DNA from: Cryptomeria japonica
Lineage: Eukaryota > Streptophyta > Pinopsida > Cupressales > Cupressaceae
Assembly: GCF_030272615.1 (NCBI RefSeq)
Contig: NC_081409.1
Span: 911,424,340 to 911,488,339 of the forward strand
DNA: 64,000 bases
Direction: 5' to 3'
Under the pieces are notes generated by a model. It saw nothing but the letters and a program-made list of their open reading frames with translations. It was not told the origin of the DNA and searched no databases. Shown one piece after another: positions 35,938 through 47,954 of the stretch. A program made the translations under genes and the position numbers. Positions within the stretch are counted from its first letter, which is position 1. Each line of letters opens with the position of its first letter.

Positions 35938-36450
35938 TTGTACGTTTTTGCATTTTTTTTATGCCCTATTCCTAAGCGCATGTATTGCTACCTACTGTGC
36001 ATTAATGACAAAAAATTAAAAGCGTCAAAGTACGAGGAGGTTTGGTGGTACTTATCGGCTCTCCTGCCTCTGCTGGCCTCTGAAATCGGCGAACGCGGTC
36101 GAATCTGTGCACGAAGGCCATCGCTGCTGACTACTACTGCTCTTTTCTTGCTCTGCACTGTGATCTCGTGGAGGTGTAGATGACAATGAGGATGTCTTTT
36201 GCCCATGGTCTATCTTATAGCCTACCCTAGCCCTGGCCTTCATTTCCCGAGTCAGTCTTTCTCATCCCGTGACTTTGTCACTTTATCCGGTCAATCCATT
36301 CTAGCCTTTCTTTCTTATTGAGAGATTGTCTGCAATCTTTTCAGACATTTTCATCCAATCTCTCGAGGGGGCATATTATTCCCATCTTGGGGCAACTCTG
36401 TATCAGTTCATCTTATCTTCTTTGAAACAACGCGACAAGCCGCATTGTCT
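35938..36450. other. 3' untranslated region of the Tat element
   Basis: No firm gene. A short antisense open stretch (36206-35988) could be a first exon of the PMD transcript, but nothing in it is recognisable. The region ends with GGGGCAACTC and other G-rich strings before the polypurine tract. Confidence 0.4.
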
Positions 36451-36465
36451 CAAAAAGGGGCAAAA
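36451..36465 (+). promoter_or_regulatory. Polypurine tract of the Tat element
   Basis: CAAAAAGGGGCAAAA lies directly before the 3' LTR start TGTAGACACC, the expected site for plus-strand priming. Confidence 0.85.
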
Positions 36466-37247
36466 TGTAGACACCTAAAATTGTCCAGTCTAATTAAATA
36501 AATACTTTATTTATTTAATTACTTTAGCCTAATTCTTCTATTAATTAAATAAATCTTTATTTATTTAATTAATTCATTTATCCTCTTCTAGCCTTATTTC
36601 TCATTTAAATAAATACATTTATTTATTTAAATTATCCTTTTCCTAAATTAAATAAATATTTATTTATTTAATTATCCTACTTCTTCTATTAATTAAATAA
36701 ATCTTTATTTATTTAATTAATTCATTAACCTTTTCTACCCATGACACATGTCATTCATCTCTTAATTCATACACTACCTACCCCTTTCATTATTTTATTA
36801 TTTCCTTTACCTACCCTCTAATCCTAGCCGACCTCCTTTTTACACCTCTCAATCTTATCCCTCCATTTCATATTGTGTCTTCTATTTAAGGAGATGCCTT
36901 CTTCATTATCAAACCCTAATCACTCATGCTAATGATCTTTCATGCAACTTGCTACACTACGATCCTACTTGCAACCACATTTCGTTCTTTGTTGAGCTCT
37001 TGTGCATATAAAAATCTGAGAGCAAATATATATATCAAGCAAGATCAATGGAGATAGGAAGAATGGAGATCAAAACCCTATTGGACATGTGATGGTATAA
37101 TCTTTGTGATTTCATGTGATTTGCATTGTCTTAGGTAATCTTCATATGTTATGGTGGATCTTTGTTGATTGTTAGGCTAGGGTTTAGTGGTTGAATTCAT
37201 TTAGCCTTTCAATATTATTATTATTGTATCCATTTTCACCATGAACA
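36466..37247 (+). repeat. 3' LTR of the Tat element
   Basis: 782 bp, identical to the 5' LTR except at four substitutions seen by eye (in the TCCTTTTCCTAAA, CCTACTTC and ACATTTCGTTC segments). No indels. It is followed by AGTAC, the target-site duplication. Confidence 0.95.
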
Positions 37248-37252
37248 AGTAC
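37248..37252. repeat. Target-site duplication AGTAC (partner at 21020-21024)
   Basis: AGTAC stands immediately left of the 5' LTR and right of the 3' LTR. Fusing the flanks at one copy reconnects the minus-strand copia RT reading. Confidence 0.95.
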
Positions 37253-39524
37253 CAATCACATTCTTATCTTTAGGTCTAGGCACAAGTTCTCATGTGTTAT
37301 TCTTTTTAATCTGATTTAACTCTTCTTCCATAGCCCTCATCCAATTTTCATCTTTGCAAGCTTCAACAACATCTTTAGGTTCAATTTTAGAAATTAAATA
37401 TACCTCTTCAACAACTAGCCTTCTTCTAGTCATCACACCTTTATTTTTATCACCAATAATCTAATTTTCAGAGTGATTCAATCTTACATACCTGTGATTC
37501 TTCTAATTATTCTGATTTTTTAGGTTCCTACACCTCTCCACCAACATCAATAACATCCGGATTAATAGTCTCTCATGGATTAGTCTGCTTCAATTCTTCA
37601 GTCTGAATAGGCATTAGAACAACATCCTGACCATCATCATATCCACAAACTTTGATATCTTTTTCATATTTCTCATCAACCTTCACATTTGCACTTTCCA
37701 CTATCTTTCTTAGTCTCTTATTGTAGCACCGGAAGGCTTTTCTCTTTGTTGAATATCTCAAGAAAATTCCTTCATCACTTCTAGCATCAAAATTTTCTAT
37801 ATCCTCATCTCTCTTGATATAACAGTTTCTACCAATTTTTTTGAAATATCTCACATTAGGAACATGACCAAACAATAGCTCATAAAGAGTCTTATCGGTT
37901 TCACCTTTTATACGAACTCAGTTGAATGTGTAAACAATAGGGGTAACAACTTCATTCCAATATATCTTCATTAAATTCCCTTCAATCGGCATAATCCTTG
38001 CAGTATCCAAGACAGACATGTTCTTCCTTTCAACAACTCCATTCTATAGAGGTGTTCTAGGAGAAGATAATTGTCTTCTAATCCCATTGTTCTCACAGAA
38101 TGAATCAAAATCACTAGAACAAAATTCTCCTCATCTGTCAGATCTTAGAAATTTCACCTTCAATCATGTCTCAATCTCAACCTTTTCTTTGAATATCTTG
38201 AATTTGTCCAATGCTTCTGATTTCTCCTTCAAAAAGACAGCCCACATCATCCTGGAATAATCATCAATTAGTAACATAAAGTATCTATCACCCTGCACAC
38301 TTATAACATTGTAGGTCCACATAGGTCAGTATGCACAAGATCTGGCAATCCATCATATGTATATTGTTTGCTCTTGAAATAAATTCTTGTTTGCTTACCC
38401 AGATGACATTCTTTACATACCGGATTAACAGGCTTAACAATTTTAGGAAAATCTCTAACAACTTGAATAGAACTGATCTTAATCATTGAATAAAAATTAA
38501 CATGCCACAATCTCTTATGCCACAACCAACTTTCATTAATCTAAGCAATCAAACAACTTTTCTCACCAGCATTCAATGAAATATATTACCTTTAGTCTTA
38601 GTTCCAGATGCAATCTCTATACCAGAGGCATTTAGGATCTTATATTTACCATTCTTGAATTTTAAATCATAAACTTTGTCAACCATCTATCCAACACTTA
38701 AAACATTATGCTTCAAACCTTCAACATACAATACATTATCAGTATTATGCTTACCATCAAAGGAAATAGAATCTCTACCACGGATCACATAGGCTTTGTC
38801 ATCTCCAAATCTTACTATTCCACCATCATACCTTTCCATACTCACAAATTTTCTTTCATCACCGATCATATGATGTGAACAACCACTATTAATCACCCAT
38901 TCATATTTCTCTTCAACTTTAGCAGCTAAAGCTTTCTCCTCAATATTGCAGCTTGTGGAATCAATAGGTACCAGTCCATCTTCTTTGATAGAAATAAACA
39001 CAACTTTATCTCCTTCTAATTATTCATCTGTAACACGTTCAGCAACAACATAGTAACAATTCTTCTAATGCTTATACTTTTGGTTAGGCTTGTAAGACTT
39101 GTCATACTTCTCGTATCTATCATTTCTATCATGCTTATCAAATTTATCATGCCTATCATATTTAGCCATTCTCTCCGGGCATCTAGAGGCAAAATGTCAT
39201 ACCTTATTGCAAGAGAAACATTTCAAGGGAAATTTTCCATCATACTTACTAGCTCCCTCAGGCAGTCTCTGAGAAATCAATGCTTCAAGCTCATCCAATT
39301 CTCTTTCTTTCTCTTCCATCTCTTGTCTCTCTCTTTCATATCTGGATATTCTGCATTCATGGATCATACTTCTGCTTTTTGGATATAGATGCTCTGAATG
39401 TTGTTTCAAAATTTCCATGTGATTCGCCAAACTCTCTCAGTTCAAATGCAATAATCTTTCCAATCAACATATCTCCTTTCATAGCAAGACTATTCTTACT
39501 CTCTTTTCCAACATGGATCACCTA
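37253..39524 (-). pseudogene. copia element 3 gag, protease and integrase, decayed
   Basis: Read leftwards from 39524: gag remnant (GKIIAFELREFGE, then EALISQRLPEG), zinc knuckle CFSCNKV-x-HFASRC near 39200 with a stop in the variable position, protease near 38900 as VINSGCSHHM (catalytic Asp replaced by Asn, as in element 1), GAG-pre-integrase WHKRLWHV and CKECHLGKQ at 38525-38301, integrase core pieces at 38260-37900, and the C-terminal FGHVPNVRYFKK to STKRKAFRCYN at 37875-37573. RT follows from about 37420. The gag N-terminus, primer-binding site and 5' LTR are missing beyond 39524. Confidence 0.82.
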
Positions 39525-40032
39525 GAAAATTACAACTAGAATGTGTATCCATGCCTTCTCTCATTCTTCTTTTCATGGATCACCTAGAAAAACACATCTA
39601 GAATGTGTATCTGGATGCTCTCCCCTTTCTTCTCATGAGCTCATAGATTTTCTATTTGTAGTTCATCAATGATGTGTGCTTTTTCTCTTTTTATGTAGTT
39701 ACTTGTGTTCTTGAGATGACATTTTCAATAGTGATATTAGTTGTGGAGACATTTTGATATCGAGGTCTCTTCAACTAGTTGACTTGAGGTGTTGCTTTTG
39801 GTTTTTACCTTTTTTGTGTTGTATTTTTCCTTTTTTTTTCGCTTATTTTGTGCTCCCTTTCCTGTGATTGAGTGAGTTAAGATCCTAAGATTGGGGGAAT
39901 GGTTCCTCAAAATTAGTGATAACTTATACTCCTTATGATAGTGATCCTAATTTCTCATATCTTTCATCTCTTTCATATACTTTACAAAGAGTATTTGCAT
40001 AGGCTCATACTCCCGTTAAAGTGGGGGATAAA
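39525..40032 (+). other. 3' internal end of a gypsy-type element
   Basis: No protein is recognised. A direct repeat (GGATCACCTAGAAAA...CTAGAATGTGTATC) occurs at about 39514 and 39576. The segment ends in TCCCGTTAAAGTGGGGGATAAA, which looks like a polypurine tract before the LTR at 40033. The same kind of sequence stands before the minus-strand LTR that ends at 59998. Confidence 0.5.
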
Positions 40033-41157
40033 TTTAGCATCATAAACTATCATCGGTCTAATTTACACCTCATGTTTGTGCCTCTACTTTAATGTGTCAT
40101 CCTCTCATCACTTGTATAGGTTCATTTTGTGCCCATTCTCTAGCTTTGAGGCTATGAACACCCATTGGTGGGTCTATTGGTGAGGTACCCCTCCCCCCTA
40201 GGCCTTATTTTGGTCCCTTATGTAGAAGGACCATTGTGCATAACACCTAGGTCCGGACCATGGCACCCAACACCCTAGTCCAGACCATGATACCCAACAC
40301 CCTAGTCTAGATCATGGCGCCTAACACCATGATCCCTCTCAATGGGGCCCAAATTTGAATTAGGGAAAGAGTCATACTTCCCCAATAAGAATTTATCCTT
40401 GTGGCTTTGCATGACTATTGGAAGTTGGTCTAATTAATAATTTACCTAGATACCCCTATATAAAGACATTTGATCAACCTAATTTCATCTACCCAAGTAA
40501 TATATCCAATCTAAGCAATCAATTCCTAGTACTCTTGCATTCCTATGCAAGCATGTGTGTGATTAGAGTTTTGTCATGTTCATGCCATTTCATACAACAT
40601 ATGTGATTATATTCAAAGAAAAAATCATCATCATCAACAATTGCAAATCTAAGGTATATCTTTCCAGTATTTATTTCAGTATTTGCATTATTTCATCAAA
40701 GATTAATTCCTAAATTGGGGTTTGACTTAGGAAAAAACCTCTATTTCCAACAATTTTCCCCTTTTTCATTGTGTGCAAGAACATGTAAAGAGTTGCATTC
40801 GAGAGGGTTGACAAGGTTCACAAAGATGAACAGGTTCACCTTTTGACGACAAGAAATTTAGAGGACCAATGCGACCACCACCATGGTCCCAATAAGTTAG
40901 GCTGAAGTTTTCAGAACAAATTGGAATCATCATCTTTTGTTCAAATCTAGGTTGGTAGCTCCGTACGACAATTGTAGCTTGTTGTTTATACCCAATGTCT
41001 TCAATATTCACTCATTTACCCTAATTTTGACATTTTCACAATTCAATTTAGAAAGAGGGAATAAAACCCTAATCCAGATGTGGAACCTAACCAATATTTT
41101 AGAGATTCTTCCTAGGAGTGGTTTTATTACCTTAATTAGTAAAACCCTAATTTTTCA
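40033..41157 (+). repeat. Gypsy-type LTR, second copy of the 10642-11815 family
   Basis: About 1.1 kb, starting TTTAGCATCATAAACTATCA (expected TG mutated to TT) and ending CCCTAATTTTTCA. It aligns with 10642-11815 throughout. It differs by an extra block at about 40236-40335, three and a part copies of a 27-bp unit beginning ACACCCTAG (about 40243, 40270, 40297, 40324). A polypurine-like stretch precedes it, so it is a 3' or solo LTR. Confidence 0.72.
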
Positions 41158-41856
41158 TGATGACAATAATATTCAATAAAATAAATTAATATAAATTTAC
41201 AAGGAGAAAATAAAACAAAGAGTAAACACCAAAGAAAACCAAAAGATGAAATAGGTAAACAAGCAATAAATAAACACAACCAAATAAAAATATGACAAGA
41301 AACAAAATAAAATAATAAATAACACAAATAAACAAGGACAAATGTATAAGGTGAAACAAGCTAGACATAACAAGCCAAAAAATGACAAGATAAAAATAAA
41401 AAGACAAAAACAAACATAAAAGAAAGAGAAGAGACAAGAAGAATGGGGACCAAATGCTTTCTAAAGAGGATAGACCCATAGGTAGGGGAGGAGATAGAGA
41501 AAGAAATCCAAGAAAGAGACTAGAGTAAAGAAAAAGAGAAAGGAGGAAGAGACCACAAAAAAAACAAAGGGGGGAGCAAGGAAAAAAAGGAAAGGGGTGG
41601 GGGGAGTGGAGGTTTGATCAACAAGATTCTAGTTAGGTCAGTTTTTGAGGTGGTTTAAAAAGGGTTGCCAGGCATGGCTAAGAATCCACCTGTTATCACA
41701 GTTGAGATTAGAGGGATGATTAGTGCTTCAAATGACCTCTTTAAGTTTTATCTTGAAGTAGTTATTTTCTTTGACCAATATTTGTCTCTTCCAGAGGGAT
41801 GTGGTGCTTTGTTTTGGCAGAATGCTCAACAAGGGTGGATTTAAGGATCCGATCAT
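41158..41856. other. A-rich and purine-rich interval, no gene
   Basis: 41170-41440 is A-rich; 41479-41612 is strongly purine-rich on the plus strand with several G runs. Hydrophobic open frames on the minus strand here simply mirror that composition. 41640-41856 looks like decayed coding sequence but I recognise no domain. Confidence 0.5.
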
Positions 41857-42768
41857 TGTTAGATATTTGGTTAATCTCAAAGACATTGGGAGGGGGGGGT
41901 GAATCAATGTCTAACTAGTTGATGAGAGATTTAAAGTTATTATCAACTTTATAACTGAAATTAATATACCGGTAAGCAAATAATAATGCAGTAAAGAGAA
42001 ACAAAAGAATCAACATCAATGCACACCATAACACAAATATTTTGGTGAGGAAACCCGATAAGGGAAAAACCTCAGTGGGATTTGTAACCCACAATATTTA
42101 CTCACTGGCCAATATGAATAAATATTACTCAGTAAAATAAGGGCCTGCACATGCAGGAAGGCCAACTACCTAGAGCTCACTGCTCAACACAAAATGGAGT
42201 CCCATTGACTACACAATTGGATGGTAAATCCAATAACAATGTACTGCTTCAAAATAGCATCTGCAATGTTGGATTCAGTACTAGTTTAAGCTTTGTCTAA
42301 TACCTCTGCCAAAACCTTGCTTCACTCTGCTCTGCTTCTAATTCACTCTCAATATAAATACATCAAGGTGCATAAATAACTATCCAGTATCATATCTCTA
42401 TCCTATCATATATACCTCTTACATACACACATTTCATTACCTACTCTGTATACAACTACTCACAAAATGACCTACAAGATCTCATACATATATGAGTCTT
42501 TACAATACATCATGTCGGCTATACAATTACAATTTACATTACATAAAAAATATTATTGCCAAGTCGGCTTTGGATGCTAGTATGATCTGTTGTCGATGTA
42601 AACTGGATGTTGGTGTGAATAAGCCTTGTAGTATCTATCAGTGTCGGTAGGTGAAGTTTTTTGCCGGTATAACCTGTGAACCATGTTGAACCTTGTTGCC
42701 ACTTAGTTGAACCTAGTTGCCATCAATGACAACATCTACCATTCTCATTTGAGTGTATAATGCCAACA
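41857..42768 (-). repeat. 3' LTR of the non-autonomous element
   Basis: On the minus strand it starts TGTTGGCATTATACAC and ends about 41857 (AATATCTAACA); the end is less certain than the start and could be 41887. It carries the GAGGAAACCCGATAAGGGAA module (about 42050) and GGGGGGTGAATCA (about 41894). Its first ~310 bases match 47641-47954 closely. Confidence 0.75.
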
Positions 42769-42783
42769 ATCTCCCCCTTTGGC
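42769..42783 (-). promoter_or_regulatory. Polypurine tract
   Basis: The minus strand reads GCCAAAGGGGGAGAT just before the LTR start, identical to those of the autonomous copia elements in this window. This suggests shared or borrowed replication machinery. Confidence 0.88.
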
Positions 42784-43467
42784 ATTGATGGCAACACTCA
42801 TAAGAAAAATAAAAAACTGAAATCCAAAACTGAAATTGCTCCCCCTGAGCAAATGATCTCCTTTTGTTCACTTATCACCATACCTTACTCTGTACATTTT
42901 TTCTCATTATACCACTCCCCCTTTGACATCAATGACAAAGGATGTCAAAAGTATCAAAAATTCAAAAATTGCTTAGATACCTGAAGCGAGTTATGTACAA
43001 TCTGAAAAATATCTGCCAAAACTAAGTTAAGACTCTACAAAAACTTTGTACTATCAGAAATTATTGTCTTTGTCTGCTTGATCATCACGGTGAGATAATG
43101 CATATGTTGCTCTGGTGATCTGTCTCCTTGAATTGTTGCCTTGGATAGTTCATTCTAGTGTGTTAGAATATTATCCAATCTAGGACCAAGTTTACTTTTC
43201 AACTCTTGGGTTTTCATCTTCAACCTTGCTTTCTCTCTTTCCAATTTTTCAATTTTCTCTTCATAAATAGCCATTTCCTGATCCAAAAATGATGTTAGTT
43301 CCGAAGAACCAATCATGTTATCTGCAATGTCATCAATCTCCTTCTGAGTTTTCTTTATTTGTTCATCAATGTTTTCTAGTTAAGTGATGAGGTTTGCAGA
43401 CTTCCCGGTACAATTCCTTGTATTCCAAAATAATGGAGTTCAATGTCAGTAGCAATGAATCAATCTG

Positions 43468-46275
43468 TCATGTACAATCCTTTATTGTTTTGTCAAAGAA
43501 ATCTTTCATTTCCTTATTAACTCTTTTCTGAATAGTTTCCTCATTTATTTTATCTATTGACTGAATGTAAGAAGAAAGGAATTTGGAAAATGTGTCCAAT
43601 TTACTTATTGAGCCAACAATGTGATCTACCTTGCACGTCGGTGCAATCATTTATAAAATCGGTAGAGTGTCATCTATAGCCTTAACTACTAAGGCATTGC
43701 ATTAAGTTATCTTCTTTATTGAATCCAATAGTACATCAATGATATTTGTCAGTCTGAAATCCATAGTAGAAGTACTGGGAGAAGTGTTAGGTTCTGCAAT
43801 AATTTTCTTCTCTTCTCCAGATACCTATTCAGCCACTTTAACCACTTCCTTATTCACTTTTTCTTCCTTATTCTCATCCTTATTTTCATTCGTATTCTCT
43901 ATCGATTCAGATTCAGTTTGTTCTTGTTCTTTTTTTGTCGGTATCTCAACATTCTGTTGAGTGTCAACTACCCTTACCGGTGATTTAGATATCTCAACAT
44001 TTGTAGATTCAGATTTCTTTTCCTCGGCAATTTCCTTATCCAATACAATATTCATTTCCTGAGTGTCAACATTCATTGTGAATAGAATGTCTAACTCGGG
44101 ATCAACATCCTCTGCTTTCACTTCCTCTAACTTCTCTTCAGGATGATTTTGTATTTTTGTCAATGCCTCTGCTATTGCCGGTGGGGTATCCTATGCTGGT
44201 GGAGGTAAGTTATCTTTTATTGTGAGGTCAGGAACAATGCCAACCTTACTCTTACCCTTGTCTATTTTTTGATATACCTTAGTGAAGGGTTTATCAACTT
44301 TCTATCTTTCATTTTTTTCTCTTTTCTCTTTCTCAATAAAGAATATGTCCCACTTATCCATTGTTTCATCTGCTATCTCTTTTAATCTGTCGGCCATGAG
44401 GCTTACTTGTCGTGACCACTGGCAAAAACAGACCTGTTAGCTTCAGATATTAAATCATCAATTTCTTGCTTAGAGTTAACAAGATGAACCGCTAACAGTG
44501 ACTCAACCTTCACTTTCTTATCTAGTTCCATAATAGACATTCTCTTGGCTTCAAGTCTCAGATATAAATCATTAGGAAGAACATATATAACTTCAATAAG
44601 AACCTTCTTATATATATCTAGATAAAAAATTATACTCTCCTCAATAGTATCCTTATCAAAATCTTTGAAAGAATGATAAAACTTATTAACATTACCAAGA
44701 TTGTCATCCTGAGTTATTTCATTTATAAGTTATGTCGGTGAAAGAGTATCAAATACCTTCTATTCTGGTTTCTTTTGTGTAACTTTCTTCTTCTTCGGAC
44801 TACTGGGCTCTCTCACAGCCTGTTGTTTCTTTCTTAGTGTCCTTGTTTTCTTTGGTGATGGAGTAGGTGTCGGTGAGGGTTTTCTCTTCTTCCTTTCCAC
44901 CCTTTGAATTCTGTAGCCTTGTCATTATCAGAGTCGGATGAGTTAGCCACAGGAGAAATATGTGCTACCGATTGATGTTCTGATTTTCTTTCTTGTTCAA
45001 CAACACCTCTCGTCGGATCAAGTTTCAACAATCCATTTTAACAACTTCAACAAACTTCGAAGCATCTTTTATTATTTTGTCTCTTTTCTTCCTCTACTTC
45101 TGAATAGTAACATAACTCTCTATAGTTTTTGTAGTGCCAAAGATCTTTTCTATCGGTTCCAGTGGAGCATCTAGGAGTATCTTGGCATAAGATTCTAAAA
45201 TGTTTAAATCCACTTCATAACCCATCTCAGTTATCCAGATAGTTGTAGGTCTAACTGCCTCCATCCATACTTCATCTCTTTTAATTAGAAAGCATTTCTA
45301 TTTGTCATATTTGTCAACAATGCTTTGAGGGATTCTTTCCCTTTGTCTCATTTTTGCTTGAAAGTCTTTGAAATACTCTTTTACCTACTTGTCACCATCT
45401 GAACCCATGCCAGTAATTGCTTCCTTTATCTATTTTCCAACAGAAATATCATAGGCAAAGTCTTTGTGGCCTATACCAGGAATCACCCTTGAGAAATATA
45501 GCATTAAACACACAAGTAATTTGCCAAATTTGAAAGTTCCCTTCTTGTCACCTTTGGTCTTATCCATATTTTCTATCTGTTCATCTTTCAACCATTCAAA
45601 CAGATCCATTTTAACATTGTTCATTATCATCTCATAGGCACTATGAATGCATAGACTTGAAACAGAATTCAGTCTATTAGTATGTGTCACTTTATATCCA
45701 ATAACCATACTATCATATTTGACATTGTTATCAATTATATCACTAACCCTAAGTGATATGTTATCTGATGTTTCGTCGGTTAAGTTCATGACCTCTTTGT
45801 TTGGAATTTTCTTTTTCTTCTCAAGCCTAGTGCCAGTAGAAGGTAAACCAGTAACAACATTAATTGCTTCCTTAGTGATTTTGAAAACTAAATCTAGCCA
45901 TAAAAATTCATCATGAACTCTGCTAAAAACATAATGGATAGTCTCCTCTAAAAATTCAAGAATGTGAAGGATGTCAACGAATCCTAAATCTTCCACAATA
46001 TTGTGTTCCGGTTTGACTACACCTTGGTTGTCTGAGATAATATTCATGAACATATTCTTTATATCCTCAAACCCTAAATCTTCAATGTTACAATGAGTGT
46101 ATTCCCTAGGGTCTTCAGCAAATGCAACTCCCTTCATGATTTTTGAAAATGCACCAATGGAGTCATCCAACTTAGCTATCTTAGGGATGATCTTAAAGAT
46201 TGGTCTAGGTCGCTTGATATTTTCTACAATAGTAGGGTTTGCAATGAAATCGAGAACGGAAGATGAAGAAGCCAT
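43468..46275 (-). pseudogene. Large unrecognised ORF in place of pol
   Basis: The intact part, 46275-45430, encodes 281 residues starting MASSSSVLDFIANP, with LWLDLVFKITKEAINVV and TGLPSTG around residues 125-150. The open segments after it (45420-45040, then 44163-43825 and 43650-43468) lie mostly in the same frame and are divided by TAG stops that fit CAG ancestors. They encode a Lys/Glu/Asn-rich, probably coiled region. The frame may once have covered about 900 codons. I do not recognise the family. It sits between gag and the polypurine tract, where pol would be. Confidence 0.55.
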
Positions 46276-46653
46276 GTCATAAGATAAATACCTTTTAACT
46301 GAAAACCTTGGATGCCTTGAAAAATCTTGCTACTTTGCGTCTTTAATGTTGGTGCTCAACTTTTGCACTCTTTGAATGCTTAAATGCTTTGTTAAGTTGA
46401 AATGAGATATTTCAGTGCTTTGTAACCAAAAATTTAACTTACAACTGCAATAAATGATTCAACGGTTAAGTGAATACTCAACATATCTACCGGTAAAGAA
46501 GAATTGTGACTTCTTACCACCATCTGAGGGTAAAGTGCATGATCTTCAATTAGTTGTCTTACCCCTAAGGATTATTCCTTAGTTAGATGAATAATCTCCT
46601 GTTGGTGCAAGATTACTCTGTTTTGTTGGTGCAGAGACAGATTCATCATTTCT

Positions 46654-47640
46654 CTAATCTCTCTTCTTGACCCATTGTTTAGTGAATTCATGATTGATTT
46701 CATTCACCTTTTCCTTGCCTTTGTCATTAGATCCTCTATTTTTTGTCGGTACATTCTTTCTTCTACAAAATCTTGCAATATGCCCAATCTTGTTACATGC
46801 ATAACAGGTTACATTATTTCTTTGAATAGCTTTTCCATAACCTTGACCGGTTTGAGTTCTGCATTGATTAGATAGATGTCCAAATCTACCACAAACATAG
46901 AATTTTACATTCATTCTACAATTGTTTGAGTTATGACCATGTTTATTGCATTTGGAACATTGACCGATGGATGAGTTTGTATTCTAATTATTCCTAAATC
47001 TACACTAATTTTCTCTATGACCAAATTTGTTGCAATTAAAACATTTGCCATTGAATTTATAAGCATTAGGTTGCCTTAATGGTTTGTTGTGATCATGATT
47101 GTTTGCAGTTCCAAAACTTTCTCCATGTTCAAATCCAAGTCCAATTGTTTCTCCATCAGGTTTTTGACTTTTCAGCATATCATCAAGCTTGTTTGAACTC
47201 TTTTTGAATTTGTCTTTGTATTCATTTGCAGCGACCAACTCACTTTCCAGAGTGCTAACTTGTCTCATAAGTTCCTCTTTGTCATGTTGCATGTGAATCA
47301 AATCTATTTTGAGCATATCATTTTCATAACTAAGCCTTAGAGATTCATCTAATCTTTCATTAAGTCTTTTGGCCAAATCTTCCTCATTCTTCTTTCTATC
47401 TTCAATATCCTTACATAGTCTCATGGTTAAATCTTGCATCTCATTATTCATGTTATTGTTCTCTTGTCTTAGTTTCTCTGCAATATCTCTGAGAGTTTCT
47501 TTTTCTTCATCATCTTGTTTTTGCAGTTGCTCATGTAATTCTTTTCTCTTGTTCTATTCCCTAGCCAAGTTTTCTTGAAGTGCTTTCATGAATTCCCGAG
47601 TAGTTCTTAGTTCATCTTCCAATTTGATATTCTTTAATTT
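46654..47640 (-). pseudogene. Gag-like protein with coiled coil and four CCHC zinc knuckles
   Basis: Minus-strand frame from about 47640 to 46654. The N-terminal part is a long coiled coil (for example LREFMK-like start, then DIAEKLRQENNN and SYENDMLKIDLI). Then come four C-x2-C-x4-H-x4-C motifs: CFNCNKFGHREN-x-C near 47035 (with a TAG inside), CSKCNKHGHNSNNC near 46955, one with the first Cys changed (FYVCGRFGHLSNQC) near 46895, and CYACNKIGHIARFC near 46800. Copia gags normally have one knuckle. The N-terminus is cut by the LTR deletion junction near 47640. Confidence 0.72.
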
Positions 47641-47954
47641 ACATTACTCACAAATTGACCTACAAGATCTCATACATATATGAGTCTTTACAATACATCA
47701 TATCGGCTATACAAATATAATTTACATTACATAAAAACTATTATTGCCAAGTCGGCTTGGATGCTAGTATGATCTGTTGCCGATGTAAATTGGATGCCAG
47801 TGTGAATAGACCTATAGTATCTATCGGTGCCGGCAGGTGAAGTCTTTTGCCAATATAACCTGTGAACCATGTTGAACCTTGTTGCCACTTAGTTGAACCT
47901 AGTTGCCATCAATGACAACATCTACCATTCTCATCTAAGTGTATAATGCCAACA
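47641..47954 (-). repeat. Truncated 5' LTR of the non-autonomous element
   Basis: About 314 bp matching the first ~310 bp (minus sense) of the LTR at 42768-41857, including TGTTGGCATTATACAC. The rest of the LTR and the primer-binding site are gone, and gag sequence follows directly. Confidence 0.85.

Larger units (their letters stand above)
21025..37247 (+). mobile_element. Complete Tat-lineage Ty3/gypsy retrotransposon carrying an antisense PMD gene
   Basis: A 16,223-bp element with two 782-bp LTRs and the 5-bp duplication AGTAC at 21020-21024 and 37248-37252. It interrupts the RT frame of copia element 3 between the regions coding for VIGT and KCVF. Order: LTR, 2.2-kb leader with two GCGTCTGTG arrays, one gag-pol frame, AATAAA cluster, antisense plant mobile domain gene, two further arrays, polypurine tract, LTR. 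The second, archaeal-type RNase H between RNase H and integrase places it in the Tat lineage. LTRs differ at four sites, so it is the youngest insertion in the window. Confidence 0.93.
41857..47954 (-). mobile_element. Non-autonomous LTR element with gag-like ORF and unknown second ORF
   Basis: On the minus strand: truncated 5' LTR (47954 to ~47641), coiled-coil and zinc-knuckle gag-like region (to 46654), a large unrecognised ORF (46275 to ~43468), polypurine tract (42783-42769) and 3' LTR (42768-41857). No protease, integrase, RT or RNase H is visible. The primer-binding site and U5 of the 5' LTR are deleted. No matching target-site duplication was found. Confidence 0.72.

Noticed and set aside
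41186-41479. Hydrophobic minus-strand ORFs resembling membrane proteins
   Set aside because: They mirror an A/purine-rich plus strand; composition alone explains the Leu/Phe-rich translation.
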